A stretch of DNA of 64,000 nucleotides from Streptosporangiaceae bacterium (GTDB lineage Bacteria; Actinomycetota; Actinomycetes; Streptosporangiales; Streptosporangiaceae). The notes beneath the pieces are model-generated. The model saw only the letters and a list, made by a program, of their open reading frames with translations, did no database searches and was not told where the DNA came from. This document shows positions 26,278-34,652 of the stretch, in pieces. Position 1 is the stretch's first letter. The number at the start of each line of letters is the position of its first letter. Location of the stretch: NCBI GenBank assembly GCA_025964695.1, contig JAOPYK010000098.1, positions 108,612-172,611 on the forward strand, given 5' to 3'. Both the position numbers and the translations under genes were made by a program.

Positions 26278-27141
26278 CTAGCCGGGCAGCCGTTCGGCTG
26301 TCTCGGTGATGAGTTCAAGGCTGTCGGCCGCTGGCATGGCTGCTTCGCGCAATCGGCCGTATAGCGCGATGTAGGGGTTGACCTCCTCTTCCGCGGTGAG
26401 CACGAGATCGGATGTGACGGTGTCGATGGCGACGACCTGAGGGTCCTCGGGGTCGGCGTAGGTGTAAAGCGAGAACGAGCATCGTGGCACCGTGTGGCCG
26501 GCGATCAAAGCCTCTACGGGCAGAACGCGTACGGTGATCCGTGGTTCGGCGGTGGCGGTGGCGACCATCTGCCGTAGCTGCGCCTTGATGACCGCGGGAG
26601 GCGCGGACAGGCGGCGGATCGCAAGCTCGTCGATCAGGACCTCCAGGGTCGGGCCGCCGGGCCTGCGCATCATCCGCTGCCGTCCGGTCCGGCCTTTCGC
26701 CACTCCATCCGGAGTGATGGTGAGAGGCTGGATGGTCGCGTCGGCTTCGGTCCGGAATTGCACGAAATCGGGAATCTGCAGCAACCCTGGCAGAAAGGTC
26801 TGCTGGTACTCCCGGATGGTGACGGCACCGGCCTCGAGATTCGCGTACAAGGCCTGGCGTTCGCCCATGGTCTTGATGTTCGACTCCCACCAGCCCTTCG
26901 CCGCGGCCTCCTGGGCGATGGTGAGGATCTGCGCCCACTTGTCGCCGTCCACGCTGAGGGCGTCCAGAAGTTTGATGATGTCGTTCTGGTCGGGCGGGAT
27001 ATGTCCATTTTCCAGCCTGGAAATCTTCGCCCGGGACTCTTTGATTCTCTTTGCGAGCTGCTCGTGGGTGAGCGCGGCGTCCTCCCGCAGAACGCGCAGT
27101 TCATGGGCCAGGCGAAGGCGACGTACAAACGGGCTAATCAT
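26278..27141 (-). CDS. XRE-family regulator with DUF5753 domain
   Basis: A 287-residue regulator. Helix-turn-helix at about 10-65 (LRVLREDAALTHEQLAKRIKESRAKISRLENGHIPP), then the DUF5753 domain (VTIREYQQTFLPGLLQIPDFVQ and later VLIDELAIRRLSAPPAVIKAQLRQM). It is the partner of the DUF397 protein downstream. An inverted repeat, ACGGAAGT-N26-ACTTCCGT (27177-27184 and 27211-27218), lies just upstream of the start and could be its own operator. Such modules influence development and antibiotic production in streptomycetes. Confidence 0.93.
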   Translation of the reverse strand: MISPFVRRLRLAHELRVLREDAALTHEQLAKRIKESRAKISRLENGHIPPDQNDIIKLLDALSVDGDKWAQILTIAQEAAAKGWWESNIKTMGERQALYANLEAGAVTIREYQQTFLPGLLQIPDFVQFRTEADATIQPLTITPDGVAKGRTGRQRMMRRPGGPTLEVLIDELAIRRLSAPPAVIKAQLRQMVATATAEPRITVRVLPVEALIAGHTVPRCSFSLYTYADPEDPQVVAIDTVTSDLVLTAEEEVNPYIALYGRLREAAMPAADSLELITETAERLPG

Positions 27142-27176
27142 CCAGGCTCTCCCAGGCGCGCATGAATGCGAACGGT

Positions 27177-27218
27177 ACGGAAGTCTGCACGTACTAGGAA
27201 AACCTTACCCACTTCCGT
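27177..27218. promoter_or_regulatory. Spaced inverted repeat upstream of XRE gene
   Basis: ACGGAAGT (27177-27184) and ACTTCCGT (27211-27218) are exact reverse complements 26 bp apart, 36 bp upstream of the XRE start at 27141. The local sequence is also AT-richer than its surroundings. Autoregulation through such a site is plausible but inferred. Confidence 0.45.
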
Positions 27219-27539
27219 GTACGCAGAGTGGCCGAACGTCCCAGAGCTTTAGTGCCCCAAGCAAGTGCTTGACCAAAATGTGGCATAGGTCATATAACCG
27301 GCTCAGGCGTCGATGCCTCGCCAGTGGCCCCGGGTTGCAAACGGGACCGTTCCGCATTGCGCGGTTTCGCGACCCGCGCCCGTCTTCTCGCCTTCACGCA
27401 GCGCTAAGTCCTTGGCGCTCCGTCCCCAGCAACTGGTCGTAGCAGTCCTTCCGCAGCACTTAGTCCGTAGCACCTGTCCTGGGCGGCATCAGGCGCGAGC
27501 CACCCCCGGATCCTGTCAGCTGTACGAAAGCAGGGAACC

Positions 27540-27797
27540 CGGTATGAACTCGTCATCGCACGACTCCGAAATGCACAACTCTCGTACGCCACCGTACGAC
27601 CGGAGTGGCCGAAGGCGTGGGCGGTCACCAACAGCGGCGCGTGGACCGACTCGACGATCCTGACGTCCACCATCAAGAACGCCGTGAACGCGGGCCAGCC
27701 GTCGAACGACAACTTCGATACCGCCCGGGCCACGCTCAACCGCTACGACCCGAACCGCGTCTTCAGCAACACCTTCCTGGACACCCTGCTCCCCTGA
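27540..27797 (+). pseudogene. C-terminal remnant of a flavin-linked cholesterol-oxidase-type protein
   Basis: Reading the frame that ends at 27795-27797, about 85 codons give RYELVIARLRNAQLSYATVR, then PEWPKAWAVTNSGAWTDSTI, and close with RYDPNRVFSNTFLDTLLP. This resembles the C-terminus of vanillyl-alcohol-oxidase-fold cholesterol oxidases (cholesterol oxidase substrate-binding domain). The rest of the gene, several hundred codons with the FAD domain, is absent, and upstream DNA (27242-27539) shows no related frame. An adjacent 6-2-6 palindrome CAAGCAAGTGCTTG (27258-27271) is of unknown meaning. Confidence 0.55.
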
Positions 27798-28008
27798 CCA
27801 GCTGAGCCCGTTGTGACCTCGTTCTCCTGCGGGAGGTTCGCTGCGATCTCGCGGATGGCGCCCCGGCATCATCCGCGAGATCGCGGGAAAACGGGTGCGG
27901 GCCATTGGCATCGGGGCACAAGGGCGACGACCGTCGCGGCGGCCAGGAGCCATCTGGCCCGGTGCGCGGCACCGGTCGGCTGCCCGGGGGGCGGCCCACC
28001 GCCATATC

Positions 28009-28203
28009 CTAGGTCGCCGGGGCCGCTTCGGGCCGGTACGGTGCCACGGCCTGGGCGCACTCAGGACAGCACCGTATGGTCTCGCCGCCGGGCAGCCGCC
28101 CGATGCACACGCTGGGCGCGGGCCAACTCTTGGCACAGGAGGCGCACGCTTCGCCCAAGATCTGCGCGGGCGCCAGGCCCTCCGGGCTGATGATGTAGGA
28201 CAT
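28009..28203 (-). CDS. Small Cys-rich protein
   Basis: A 64-residue protein with six cysteines: CASC near the middle, a single Cys, then CCPEC near the end. The spacing suggests a small zinc-binding fold, although a canonical zinc ribbon is not obvious. The ATG at 28203 has GAGGGAGG 8 nt upstream, which decides it over a start 22 codons further up. I do not recognise the family. It sits alone among decayed sequence, so expression is uncertain. The 211 bp to its left (27798-28008) show nothing recognisable. Confidence 0.55.
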   Translation of the reverse strand: MSYIISPEGLAPAQILGEACASCAKSWPAPSVCIGRLPGGETIRCCPECAQAVAPYRPEAAPAT

Positions 28204-28279
28204 ACGGTCGGCCCTCCCTCGTCGGCGCTTTCGATGACAGAAGTTCGATGGCAGAAAGCGGTTCTGCATACGGGAGCGT

Positions 28280-28386
28280 CTACTGGGCTGTAGATGTCAC
28301 TGCCGCACGATCTTCAGGGTTTTCCGGGGGGTACTCCCAGCGAAAGTCGGGGATGACCCGGATGGCGGTGCGGCCTTCTGCGAGGG
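28280..28386 (-). pseudogene. Possible 3' coding remnant
   Basis: On the minus strand a frame ending at 28280 reads LAEGRTAIRVIPDFRWEYPP then ENPEDRAAVTSTAQ and a stop. The composition and ordered sequence look like a real protein end, but no start or upstream continuation is visible. The family is not recognised. Confidence 0.3.
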
Positions 28387-28462
28387 AGAGTCGACGGGTA
28401 GGGCGCGGTGACGGCGCGGGACACCTGCGACGGCCGAGCCCTGTCCGAGAGGGAGACACCTG

Positions 28463-28696
28463 ATGTCGATCGATCTGAGCGTGCCGGAGTTGGCGCAGGT
28501 TCTGTTCACCACGCCGCTACAGGAGTCCGACGACCCCTCGCCGGGCGAGATCCGCGCCGCCATCGACAGCTCGCTGGGCGCCGGGTGTGCCGCCTGCGTC
28601 GCGTACGTCGCCCAGGAGGCGGGCGACCACCCCGAAGCCTACGTGGCGCGCATGGTCTGGGCGTTGAACGCGGTGGCAAAGGCCCTCACCGCCTGA
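28463..28696 (+). CDS. Small hypothetical protein
   Basis: A 77-residue acidic protein starting at ATG 28463 behind GAGGGAG. It ends in a helical segment with a CAAC pair (GCAACVAYVAQEAGDHPEAYVARMVWALNAVAKALTA). I recall similar short proteins from Streptosporangiaceae and Streptomyces genomes, where they carry no assigned function. It precedes the organosulfur monooxygenase operon by about 240 bp, but the operator at 28881 implies separate transcription. Confidence 0.65.
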   Translation: MSIDLSVPELAQVLFTTPLQESDDPSPGEIRAAIDSSLGAGCAACVAYVAQEAGDHPEAYVARMVWALNAVAKALTA

Positions 28697-28880
28697 ATGG
28701 AACGTTCCCGCCACCCGGCGGGACCTGCATCCGCTGTGGGGCGCGGTACGAGAGATCGCGGCCGTCCTCCAGGCGCTCCGGCGGCCGGCGCCACTGCACC
28801 GCCCACTGCGCCCCGTTGCCCCGGGTGCGTACTACGCAGCGGAGGGTGTTGGGGGGTCGCCGTTGACGCATAAACCTAGT

Positions 28881-28903
28881 TTTCCTACTATTTAGATGGG
28901 AAT
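28881..28903 (+). promoter_or_regulatory. Sulfur-regulon palindrome, site 1
   Basis: TTTCCTAC (28881-28888), 7-nt spacer, ATGGGAAT (28896-28903). The same TTTCCTAC-N7-ATRGGAWW arrangement occurs at 33394-33416 and 37934-37956, each in front of a flavin/organosulfur gene. Here it ends 31 bp before the GTG of the first monooxygenase, AT-rich in a GC-rich gap. It is most likely an operator for a shared regulator; the regulator is not identified. Confidence 0.65.
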
Positions 28904-28934
28904 ATTGCCAGGCCTGCCGTTAGGAGACGACACC

Positions 28935-30302
28935 GTGTCCATCGCTCCGTCCGCTGTCAAGCAGGTGCATCTCGCAGCGCATTTTCCTGGGGTCAACAAC
29001 ACGACGGTGTGGTCGGATCCGAGGTCGGAGAGTCAGATCGATTTTGGTTCGTTTGTGCGGCTGGCGCAGACCGCCGAGCGCGGTAAGTTCGATTTCTTCT
29101 TCCTGGCCGAGGGGCTGCGGCTGCGTGAGCTCAAGGGGCTCATCCATGATCTGGATGTGGTCGGTCGGCCTGAGTCGCTGACGGTGCTGTCTGCGCTGGC
29201 GGCGGTCACGTCGCATCTCGGGTTGGCCGCGACGGTCAATTCGACGTTCAATGAACCCTACGAGGTGGCCAGGCGGTTGGCGTCGCTGGATCATCTGAGC
29301 GGGGGCCGGGCCGCGTGGAACGTGGTGACCAGCTTTGATGCCTTCACTGGTGAGAACTTCCGGCGTGGCGGGTATCTGGCCGAGGCCGACCGTTACACGC
29401 GCGCTGCTGAGTTCTTGCAGGTGGCCCGGGAGCTGTGGGATTCGTGGCGCTCGGATGCGGTGGTGGCCGACCGGGTGGCGGGTGAGTTCGTGCGGCCGGG
29501 TGGAATCGGCTCGTTCCGCCATGACGGTCGGCATTTCGGTATTTCGGGGCAGTTCAACATTCCCCCCGGACCGCAGGGCCATCCGGTGATCATCCAGGCC
29601 GGGGACTCTGAGGAGGGGCGGGAGTTCGCCGCCCGGGCCGCCGACGTCATCTTCAGCCGGCACAGCAGGCTGGAAGAGGGACGGGCCTTCTACAAGGACG
29701 TCAAGGACAGGCTGGCCAGGTACGGGCGCCGGCCGGCGGAGCTGAAGATCCTCCCCGCGGTGACCTACGCCCTGGGCGACACCGAAGCGGAGGCGGCCGA
29801 GCACGCCGCGCAGATCCGGAAGGCGCAGGTCGGCCCGCAGACCGCGATCGCCTTTCTGGAGGGCGTGTGGGGAAGGGACCTGTCCGGCTACGACCCCGAC
29901 GGCCCGCTCCCGGACGTCGAACCCGATCTGGTCGAGGGCGTCTCCAAAGGCCGGGCAGAGTTCCGAGGCGACCGCAGCACCACCGTGAACCAGTGGCGGG
30001 CGCTGGCCGAGCACAAGCGGCTCACGATCCGTGAGCTCGTCATCGAGGTCACCGGCCGCCAGTCGTTCATCGGGACCCCGCGCACCGTCGCCGACCAGAT
30101 CGAGGAGTTCGTGCGAACCGACGCCGCGGACGGCTTCATCTTCGTGCCGCACCTGACCCCGGGCGGGCTCGACGATCTCGTCGACAAGGTCGTCCCCTTG
30201 CTCCAGGACAAGGGCGTCTTCCGGACCGACTACACCGGGCCGACGCTCCGCGACCACCTCGCCCTCCCCACCCCCCGCACCCAGGAAGAGGCATCATCAT
30301 GA
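28935..30302 (+). CDS. NtaA/SnaA/DszA-family FMN-dependent monooxygenase
   Basis: A 455-residue luciferase-like monooxygenase of the nitrilotriacetate/dibenzothiophene-sulfone/dimethylsulfide class, which uses reduced FMN from a separate reductase. Family stretches include FDFFFLAEGLRLRE, STFNEPYEVARRLASLDHLSGGRAAWNVVTS and HPVIIQAGDSEEGREFAARAADVIFS. The GTG at 28935 (AGGAG 8 nt upstream) is chosen because the in-frame ATG at 28896 falls inside the palindromic operator. Its stop overlaps the next gene's ATG (ATGA). With its neighbours it probably releases sulfite or opens C-S bonds of an organosulfur compound; the substrate is unknown. Confidence 0.9.
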   Translation: MSIAPSAVKQVHLAAHFPGVNNTTVWSDPRSESQIDFGSFVRLAQTAERGKFDFFFLAEGLRLRELKGLIHDLDVVGRPESLTVLSALAAVTSHLGLAATVNSTFNEPYEVARRLASLDHLSGGRAAWNVVTSFDAFTGENFRRGGYLAEADRYTRAAEFLQVARELWDSWRSDAVVADRVAGEFVRPGGIGSFRHDGRHFGISGQFNIPPGPQGHPVIIQAGDSEEGREFAARAADVIFSRHSRLEEGRAFYKDVKDRLARYGRRPAELKILPAVTYALGDTEAEAAEHAAQIRKAQVGPQTAIAFLEGVWGRDLSGYDPDGPLPDVEPDLVEGVSKGRAEFRGDRSTTVNQWRALAEHKRLTIRELVIEVTGRQSFIGTPRTVADQIEEFVRTDAADGFIFVPHLTPGGLDDLVDKVVPLLQDKGVFRTDYTGPTLRDHLALPTPRTQEEASS

Positions 30303-31501
30303 CCGCGTCCGACCTTCATCTGGCGGTGGCGCTGGACGGCGCCGGATGGCACCCCGCGGCCTGGCGCAACCCGGCAGCGCGTCCTGGGGACCTGTTCACC
30401 GCCGGGTACTGGGCCGATCTGGTCACCGAGGCCGAGGCCGGACTGCTGGACTTCGTGACCTTCGAGGACTCCCTCGGCCTGCAATCGTCCCGCTTCGAAG
30501 GCCCGGACGGCCGCACCGACCAGGTTCGGGGCCGCCTCGACGCCGTTTTGCTGGCCGCCCGGCTCGCCCCGCTGACCTCCAGCATCGGGCTGGTACCCAC
30601 GACGAGCGCGACCCACACCGAGCCCTTCCACGTCTCGACCGGCATCGCCACCCTGGACTTCGTGAGCAACGGGCGGGCCGGCTGGCGCCCGCAGGTCTCC
30701 GTCCGCAGCGGCGACGCCGCACACTTCGGGCGCCGCGAGTTCCCCCGGCTCCGCATCGAGGACCGCGATGACCCCGCCCTGGCCGCGCATGTGGCGGAGC
30801 TGTTCGGCGAGGCCACCGACGCCGTTGAGGTGGTCCGCCGCCTATGGGACAGCTGGCAAGACGACGCGGAGATCCGCGACGTTCCCACCGGCCGCTTCAT
30901 CGACCGCGACAAACTGCACTACATCGACTTCGCAGGCCAATGGTTCAACGTCAAAGGACCCTCGATCACGCCCCGCCCACCACAAGGACAGCCGCTCATC
31001 ACCGCCCTGGCCCACGACACAATCCCCTACCAGTTCGCCGCCCGCAGCGCAGACCTCGTCTACGTCACCCCGCACTCCCGCGACCACGCCACCACCATCA
31101 TCAGCCAAGTACACGACGCCGAAGTGGCCGTCGGTAGGCAGGGTCAGCCACTGAAGATCTTCGCCGACCTACTCGTCTTCCTCGACGACGACCCCGCAAC
31201 GGCCGCACAACGCAAAGCCCGGCTCGACGCCCTTGACGGGACACAACTGTCCTCCGACGCGCTGGTCTTCACCGGCACCCCCAGCCAACTCGCCGACCTC
31301 CTCCTCGACTGGCACGAAACCGGCTACCACGGCTACCGGCTACGCCCCGGCACACTTCCCCACGACCTGACAACCATCACCCAACGACTCATCCCCCAAC
31401 TACAGCACCGAAACCGCTACCGCCACGCCTACAGCACAACCACCCTGCGCGAACGACTCGGCCTCCCCCGACCGGCCAACCGCCACGTACAGGTCGCATG
31501 A
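30299..31501 (+). CDS. LLM-class flavin-dependent oxidoreductase
   Basis: A 400-residue luciferase-like monooxygenase, a different branch from the preceding gene. Family features are LLDFVTFEDSLGLQ, STGIATLDFVSNGRAGWRPQVS, a tryptophan-rich RRLWDSWQDDAEI segment and RSADLVYVTPHSRDHATTII. It is translationally coupled (ATGA overlap) to the NtaA-type gene, so the two probably act on one substrate in sequence. A flavin reductase must come from elsewhere, as none is encoded nearby. Codon third positions in the second half are exceptionally C-rich. It converges on the FAD-binding gene, 21 bp away. Confidence 0.9.
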   Translation: MTASDLHLAVALDGAGWHPAAWRNPAARPGDLFTAGYWADLVTEAEAGLLDFVTFEDSLGLQSSRFEGPDGRTDQVRGRLDAVLLAARLAPLTSSIGLVPTTSATHTEPFHVSTGIATLDFVSNGRAGWRPQVSVRSGDAAHFGRREFPRLRIEDRDDPALAAHVAELFGEATDAVEVVRRLWDSWQDDAEIRDVPTGRFIDRDKLHYIDFAGQWFNVKGPSITPRPPQGQPLITALAHDTIPYQFAARSADLVYVTPHSRDHATTIISQVHDAEVAVGRQGQPLKIFADLLVFLDDDPATAAQRKARLDALDGTQLSSDALVFTGTPSQLADLLLDWHETGYHGYRLRPGTLPHDLTTITQRLIPQLQHRNRYRHAYSTTTLRERLGLPRPANRHVQVA

Positions 31502-31522
31502 ACGGCAGGTGCCGCGTCGGGA

Positions 31523-33391
31523 TCAGCTGATCTCGCGCAGGATGTCGCGGGCCAGGTTGTCGGCGATCCGGAAAGGCATCGCGTTGGTCCGGGGCCTGGC
31601 GAATCCGGCGATGGCGAACCCTCGGCCGACCCAGTGCCCGAGCGCGAACCGGCGGGGATGCGGCCGGCCGGAGCCGTTGACCAGCCGTCCGTTCTCGACC
31701 CTGAGCCGGCCGAGGGGGTACACCGCGCCGTCCGGGCCGGTCAGGACCTCTTCGGTGACCGACCCGCTGCCGTACAGCTCGCTCAGCAGCGGATCCCGGG
31801 TCCGGGCGACGCTCGCGGAGGGGAGCCGTGACTCGACCAGCGCGCTGGCGTCGATGGAGCCGGTCACCTGCGGGCTGGAGGCGCGGAAGAGCCCCGCCCG
31901 CGGGTCGGCTTCCACGGTCAGACCCGCGCCGAGGAATCGTACGATCCCGGCCCGCGACAGGGCCTCCAGCTCCAGGAGCCGCTGTGGCGGTGGCCCGGAG
32001 GCGTAGTAGCTGAAGACACTCTGGAACCACTGCATGAGGTCCTCGGCCTGGGACCTGGCCGACAACCGGCCGCGGTTCACGGTGTCCAGGATGAGGCCCA
32101 GCATCACCAGCATCCCGTTGTACAGCGCCAGGTCCGGGCTGTAGGCGGGGTCCGCGTGCCGTTCGACGTTGGCGGTGATGTAGGAGCGCAGCCATCGCTG
32201 GAGGTCCTCGGCGTCACCGAAGCTCAGCCCCTCCAACGGCGACAGAAGCCTCGTGAGGTCCAGCCGGTCCTCCGTCTTCGGCACGGCCTCCTCCGCCAGC
32301 GCGATCCGCTCGTCGGTCTCCCAGTCGAGCGGGTCGTAGCGTTCGAGAAATTCGGCCCAGGGGAGGGTGACCCGTTGCGGGTGGGCCATGAACAGCTCGT
32401 GGTAATAGAAGTGCCCCAACTCCTTGGCGATCAGTGGCCACAGGTCGCGGTGCAGGTCGAGAGGGCCGCGCCGCTCGTGGAGTTCCGCCGTCGCGTCCGC
32501 GACGAGGTAGCGCGGCGCGGGGAGTGGTGCGCCCTGCTCCGAATAGGTGATCTTGGCTTGGTACGGGATGCCCCGCCGCGAACCCGCGTACATGATCGGC
32601 TCCCGGCCGGACGGGTGGTACACGTACCCGCCGCCCGCCCGGGGTTCGAACCGGCCGCCACGTCCCTGCGCGAGCAGGACCATCGTGTCGACGAAACCGA
32701 GACCCATGCCCCGCAGGATGACCGGCTCGCCCGCTGGGATCACGTCCAGGTCGGCGTCGGCGGCGTAGTGCGGCGGGAGATAGACCAGCCCATGCGCGTC
32801 GGCGAACTCCGCAAGCTCCTGGTGGACTCCCGCCGGAGCCACGTCGAGGAAGCCCTGGACCAGCAGGACGGCGTCGGCGTCGAGCGGCTCGCTGCGGTCG
32901 CGCAGCCACACCAGCTGGCGGCCGTTCGTCTCGGTGAGCGCCTCGGCCGTGGCCTGGTGTACGTGGACCTGGACCGCCGGGGGCGCCGAGGCCACGATGT
33001 GGTCGAAGCACCAGGAGAGGTAGGCATGCTGCACGTACCGGGGTGGGAACGTGGCCGGGGTGATGTCGTGACCGTGCTCGGTCGCCCATTCGTAGATGGC
33101 CGGGCCCGGGCGGATCGGCCCTTCGATCTGCACGCTCTCGTCCGTGAACAGGCTCACCTCGGAGGCCCGGGAGTTCATCCACATCAGCTCGGACTGCTCG
33201 CGGCGCCACGTCCGCCCGCCGCCCGGTGGATACGGGTCGACCACATGGATCTCCAGCTCACGACCCGTGGGCGCGTTGGCGCTCAGGCGATCGACCATGA
33301 CCGTGCCGCCGGGGCCGGCCCCCACCACCACGATGGTCAGGGGTTCGCTGCTCACAGCATCGAGGTTCGCACCGTTCCCTCGCTTAGTCAA
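31523..33391 (-). CDS. Large FAD/NAD(P)-binding protein
   Basis: A 622-residue protein with a Rossmann FAD motif near the N-terminus (TIVVVGAGPGGTVMVDRLSA) and a second nucleotide-binding segment (ILRGMGLGFVDTMVLLAQGRGG). It matches the FAD-NAD(P)-binding family seen alone in actinomycetes and in some siderophore or sulfur loci. An atypical TTG at 33391 or GTG at 33355 begins the frame; GTG gives the more usual short N-terminus but has no clear ribosome site, whereas TTG follows AGGAAAGA. The sulfur-type palindrome at 33394-33416 abuts the start. It may supply an oxidation or reduction step for the convergent monooxygenases. Confidence 0.8.
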   Translation of the reverse strand: MTKRGNGANLDAVSSEPLTIVVVGAGPGGTVMVDRLSANAPTGRELEIHVVDPYPPGGGRTWRREQSELMWMNSRASEVSLFTDESVQIEGPIRPGPAIYEWATEHGHDITPATFPPRYVQHAYLSWCFDHIVASAPPAVQVHVHQATAEALTETNGRQLVWLRDRSEPLDADAVLLVQGFLDVAPAGVHQELAEFADAHGLVYLPPHYAADADLDVIPAGEPVILRGMGLGFVDTMVLLAQGRGGRFEPRAGGGYVYHPSGREPIMYAGSRRGIPYQAKITYSEQGAPLPAPRYLVADATAELHERRGPLDLHRDLWPLIAKELGHFYYHELFMAHPQRVTLPWAEFLERYDPLDWETDERIALAEEAVPKTEDRLDLTRLLSPLEGLSFGDAEDLQRWLRSYITANVERHADPAYSPDLALYNGMLVMLGLILDTVNRGRLSARSQAEDLMQWFQSVFSYYASGPPPQRLLELEALSRAGIVRFLGAGLTVEADPRAGLFRASSPQVTGSIDASALVESRLPSASVARTRDPLLSELYGSGSVTEEVLTGPDGAVYPLGRLRVENGRLVNGSGRPHPRRFALGHWVGRGFAIAGFARPRTNAMPFRIADNLARDILREIS

Positions 33392-33393
33392 TC

Positions 33394-33416
33394 TTTCCTA
33401 CCGATAACATAGGAAA
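33394..33416 (-). promoter_or_regulatory. Sulfur-regulon palindrome, site 2
   Basis: TTTCCTAC (33394-33401), 7-nt spacer, ATAGGAAA (33409-33416): the most symmetrical of three sites with this layout. It lies at -3 to -25 relative to the TTG of the FAD/NAD(P)-binding gene on the minus strand. A protein bound here would block either transcription or the ribosome site. Confidence 0.65.
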
Positions 33417-33456
33417 CACCAGGATCTTTCCCGAAGAACCCATCTCTCGAACACTG

Positions 33457-33572
33457 TGGGATCAGGACCACCGGCAAGGTCGTCAGCAACAACTTCCCAG
33501 AGATCACCCTGGATCTGGGAGTGGCCTTCGACGAGTGGGGCAATGACCTGGCCGGAGACGGCCTGCCATGAT
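33457..33572 (+). pseudogene. Possible coding remnant
   Basis: One frame reads GKVVSNNFPEITLDLGVAFD then EWGNDLAGDGLP and a stop at 33570-33572. It has no start, is too short for a gene, and the family is not recognised. It may be chance; the surrounding 280 bp hold no other frame of interest. Confidence 0.2.
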
Positions 33573-33672
33573 CGCGGGCGTCAGGGCCCGCGCGGCAAGG
33601 AAGAGGTCAAGGTTTCCCGCCCGGCCCGTGTCGCGGGCTTGATGGTCCTGCGAGTCGTTAACGTCGGACGCT

Positions 33673-34263
33673 ATGGCCGATCATGACGAGCCGGGCCGAG
33701 ACCCGGAGTTCGGGGTCCGGGTGCTCGGATACTCCCGGCGCCAGGTGGACGAGTTCGTTGCCGAGGTGCGCCGAGAGCTGGGCGCCCTGCGCCCAGGGCC
33801 CGAACGAACCGGGGAACCCGGATGGATGGTGCCCGAGCCGGCGCCGGGCCAGGTCTCGCGGATGCTGCGGATGGCGCAGGAAGAGGCCGACGCCCGGGTC
33901 GCGGAGGCCAGGCGGCAGGCGGAGAAGACCCTTCGGAGCGCCCGGGAGGTGGCCGACCGGCTGATGACCGACGCGCGGAAACGCTCTGTCGAGCTGGAGG
34001 AGAGAGTCTCCGCCGCGCTCGACCGGGAGGTGGCGGCCCGGGTCGACGAGCTGGTACGTACGCATGGCCGACTGCTCGCGGGGCTGGCCGCGATGCGCGA
34101 CTCGGTGGCCGAGGCCCTCGACCACGATGCCATGCTCGGGCCGATCCGACCGCCGTCCATGGCGGACCTGACGGACCTGACGGATCTGGGGGACAGAATC
34201 CGGGTGTACGTGCCGCAGCCCGGTGGGCTCCCCGCCGAGCAGGGCGACTGGAGGGCCGGATGA
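33673..34263 (+). CDS. DivIVA-like coiled-coil protein
   Basis: A 196-residue protein with an N-terminal DivIVA-type segment (FGVRVLGYSRRQVDEFVAEVRRELGAL) and a long alpha-helical coiled coil (about 60-150: MLRMAQEEADARVAEARRQAEKTLRSAREVADRLM). Related actinomycete proteins bind membranes or scaffolds at poles and septa. No ribosome site is evident before the ATG, so the mRNA may be leaderless. The stop overlaps the next ATG (ATGA), giving a two-gene unit with a membrane protein, a plausible anchor. Confidence 0.75.
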   Translation: MADHDEPGRDPEFGVRVLGYSRRQVDEFVAEVRRELGALRPGPERTGEPGWMVPEPAPGQVSRMLRMAQEEADARVAEARRQAEKTLRSAREVADRLMTDARKRSVELEERVSAALDREVAARVDELVRTHGRLLAGLAAMRDSVAEALDHDAMLGPIRPPSMADLTDLTDLGDRIRVYVPQPGGLPAEQGDWRAG

Positions 34264-34520
34264 ACGACGCGCCCCTCGACGACCTGGTCCTCTACTCGGC
34301 GCTGTTCGTGATCATTCTGCTGGTGTCCTCGCTGCTGCTGTGGATGGCGAGGCTCGCTCTCGTGCGGTGGGGACCGCGTGAGCCCGAGCCGTCGCTCGAG
34401 GAGAGAGCCCGCTCGGCCGTCCTGCAGCTGCAGAGCGTGGGAGTGGACGTTCCCGGGCTGCTCGGTGAATGGTCACCGGTGGACCAGGAAGGCCGCCACT
34501 CGGCGGGCACCCGCCCCTGA
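34260..34520 (+). CDS. Small single-pass membrane protein
   Basis: An 86-residue protein coupled to the DivIVA-like gene by an ATGA overlap. One membrane segment near the N-terminus (LVLYSALFVIILLVSSLLLWMARLAL) is followed by a cytoplasmic helix (LEERARSAVLQLQSVGVDV). Its family is not recognised. Its fixed position suggests that it partners or anchors the coiled-coil protein. The stop codon is part of a terminator hairpin with a T-run. Confidence 0.65.
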   Translation: MNDAPLDDLVLYSALFVIILLVSSLLLWMARLALVRWGPREPEPSLEERARSAVLQLQSVGVDVPGLLGEWSPVDQEGRHSAGTRP

Positions 34521-34531
34521 AGGGGGCTTTT
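34513..34531 (+). terminator. Rho-independent terminator overlapping the stop codon
   Basis: GCCCCTGAAGGGGGC (34513-34527) forms a short GC stem around the TGA of the membrane-protein gene, followed by TTTT (34528-34531). It ends the DivIVA-like/membrane protein transcript. Confidence 0.7.
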
Positions 34532-34652
34532 GGCATTGCTCTGAGCTGGGTGGGTATACCTAGAGTAAGCACATCCATACGGCATGTCCGCTCGCCGAAG
34601 GGGCCGCAGCCGGCGGCAGAGGGAGCATGGACAGCGAAGGAAGTGACCGGCC

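Noticed and set aside
27142..28462. Mobile element or insertion sequence at the remnant-rich region
   Set aside because: No transposase frame, terminal inverted repeats or target duplications were found; decay alone explains it.
28697..28880. Open frame DLHPLWGAVREIAAVLQALR between the small protein and the monooxygenase operon
   Set aside because: The frame looks protein-like but has no ATG, GTG or TTG start and no ribosome site, so it was not listed as a gene.
28896..28934. Upstream ATG of the first monooxygenase
   Set aside because: The ATG is part of the palindromic operator ATGGGAAT and has no ribosome site; GTG 28935 has AGGAG at a normal distance.
33457..33572. Complete small gene after the sulfur site
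   Set aside because: The frame has no start codon or ribosome site and is not similar to anything recognised; listed only as a low-confidence remnant.
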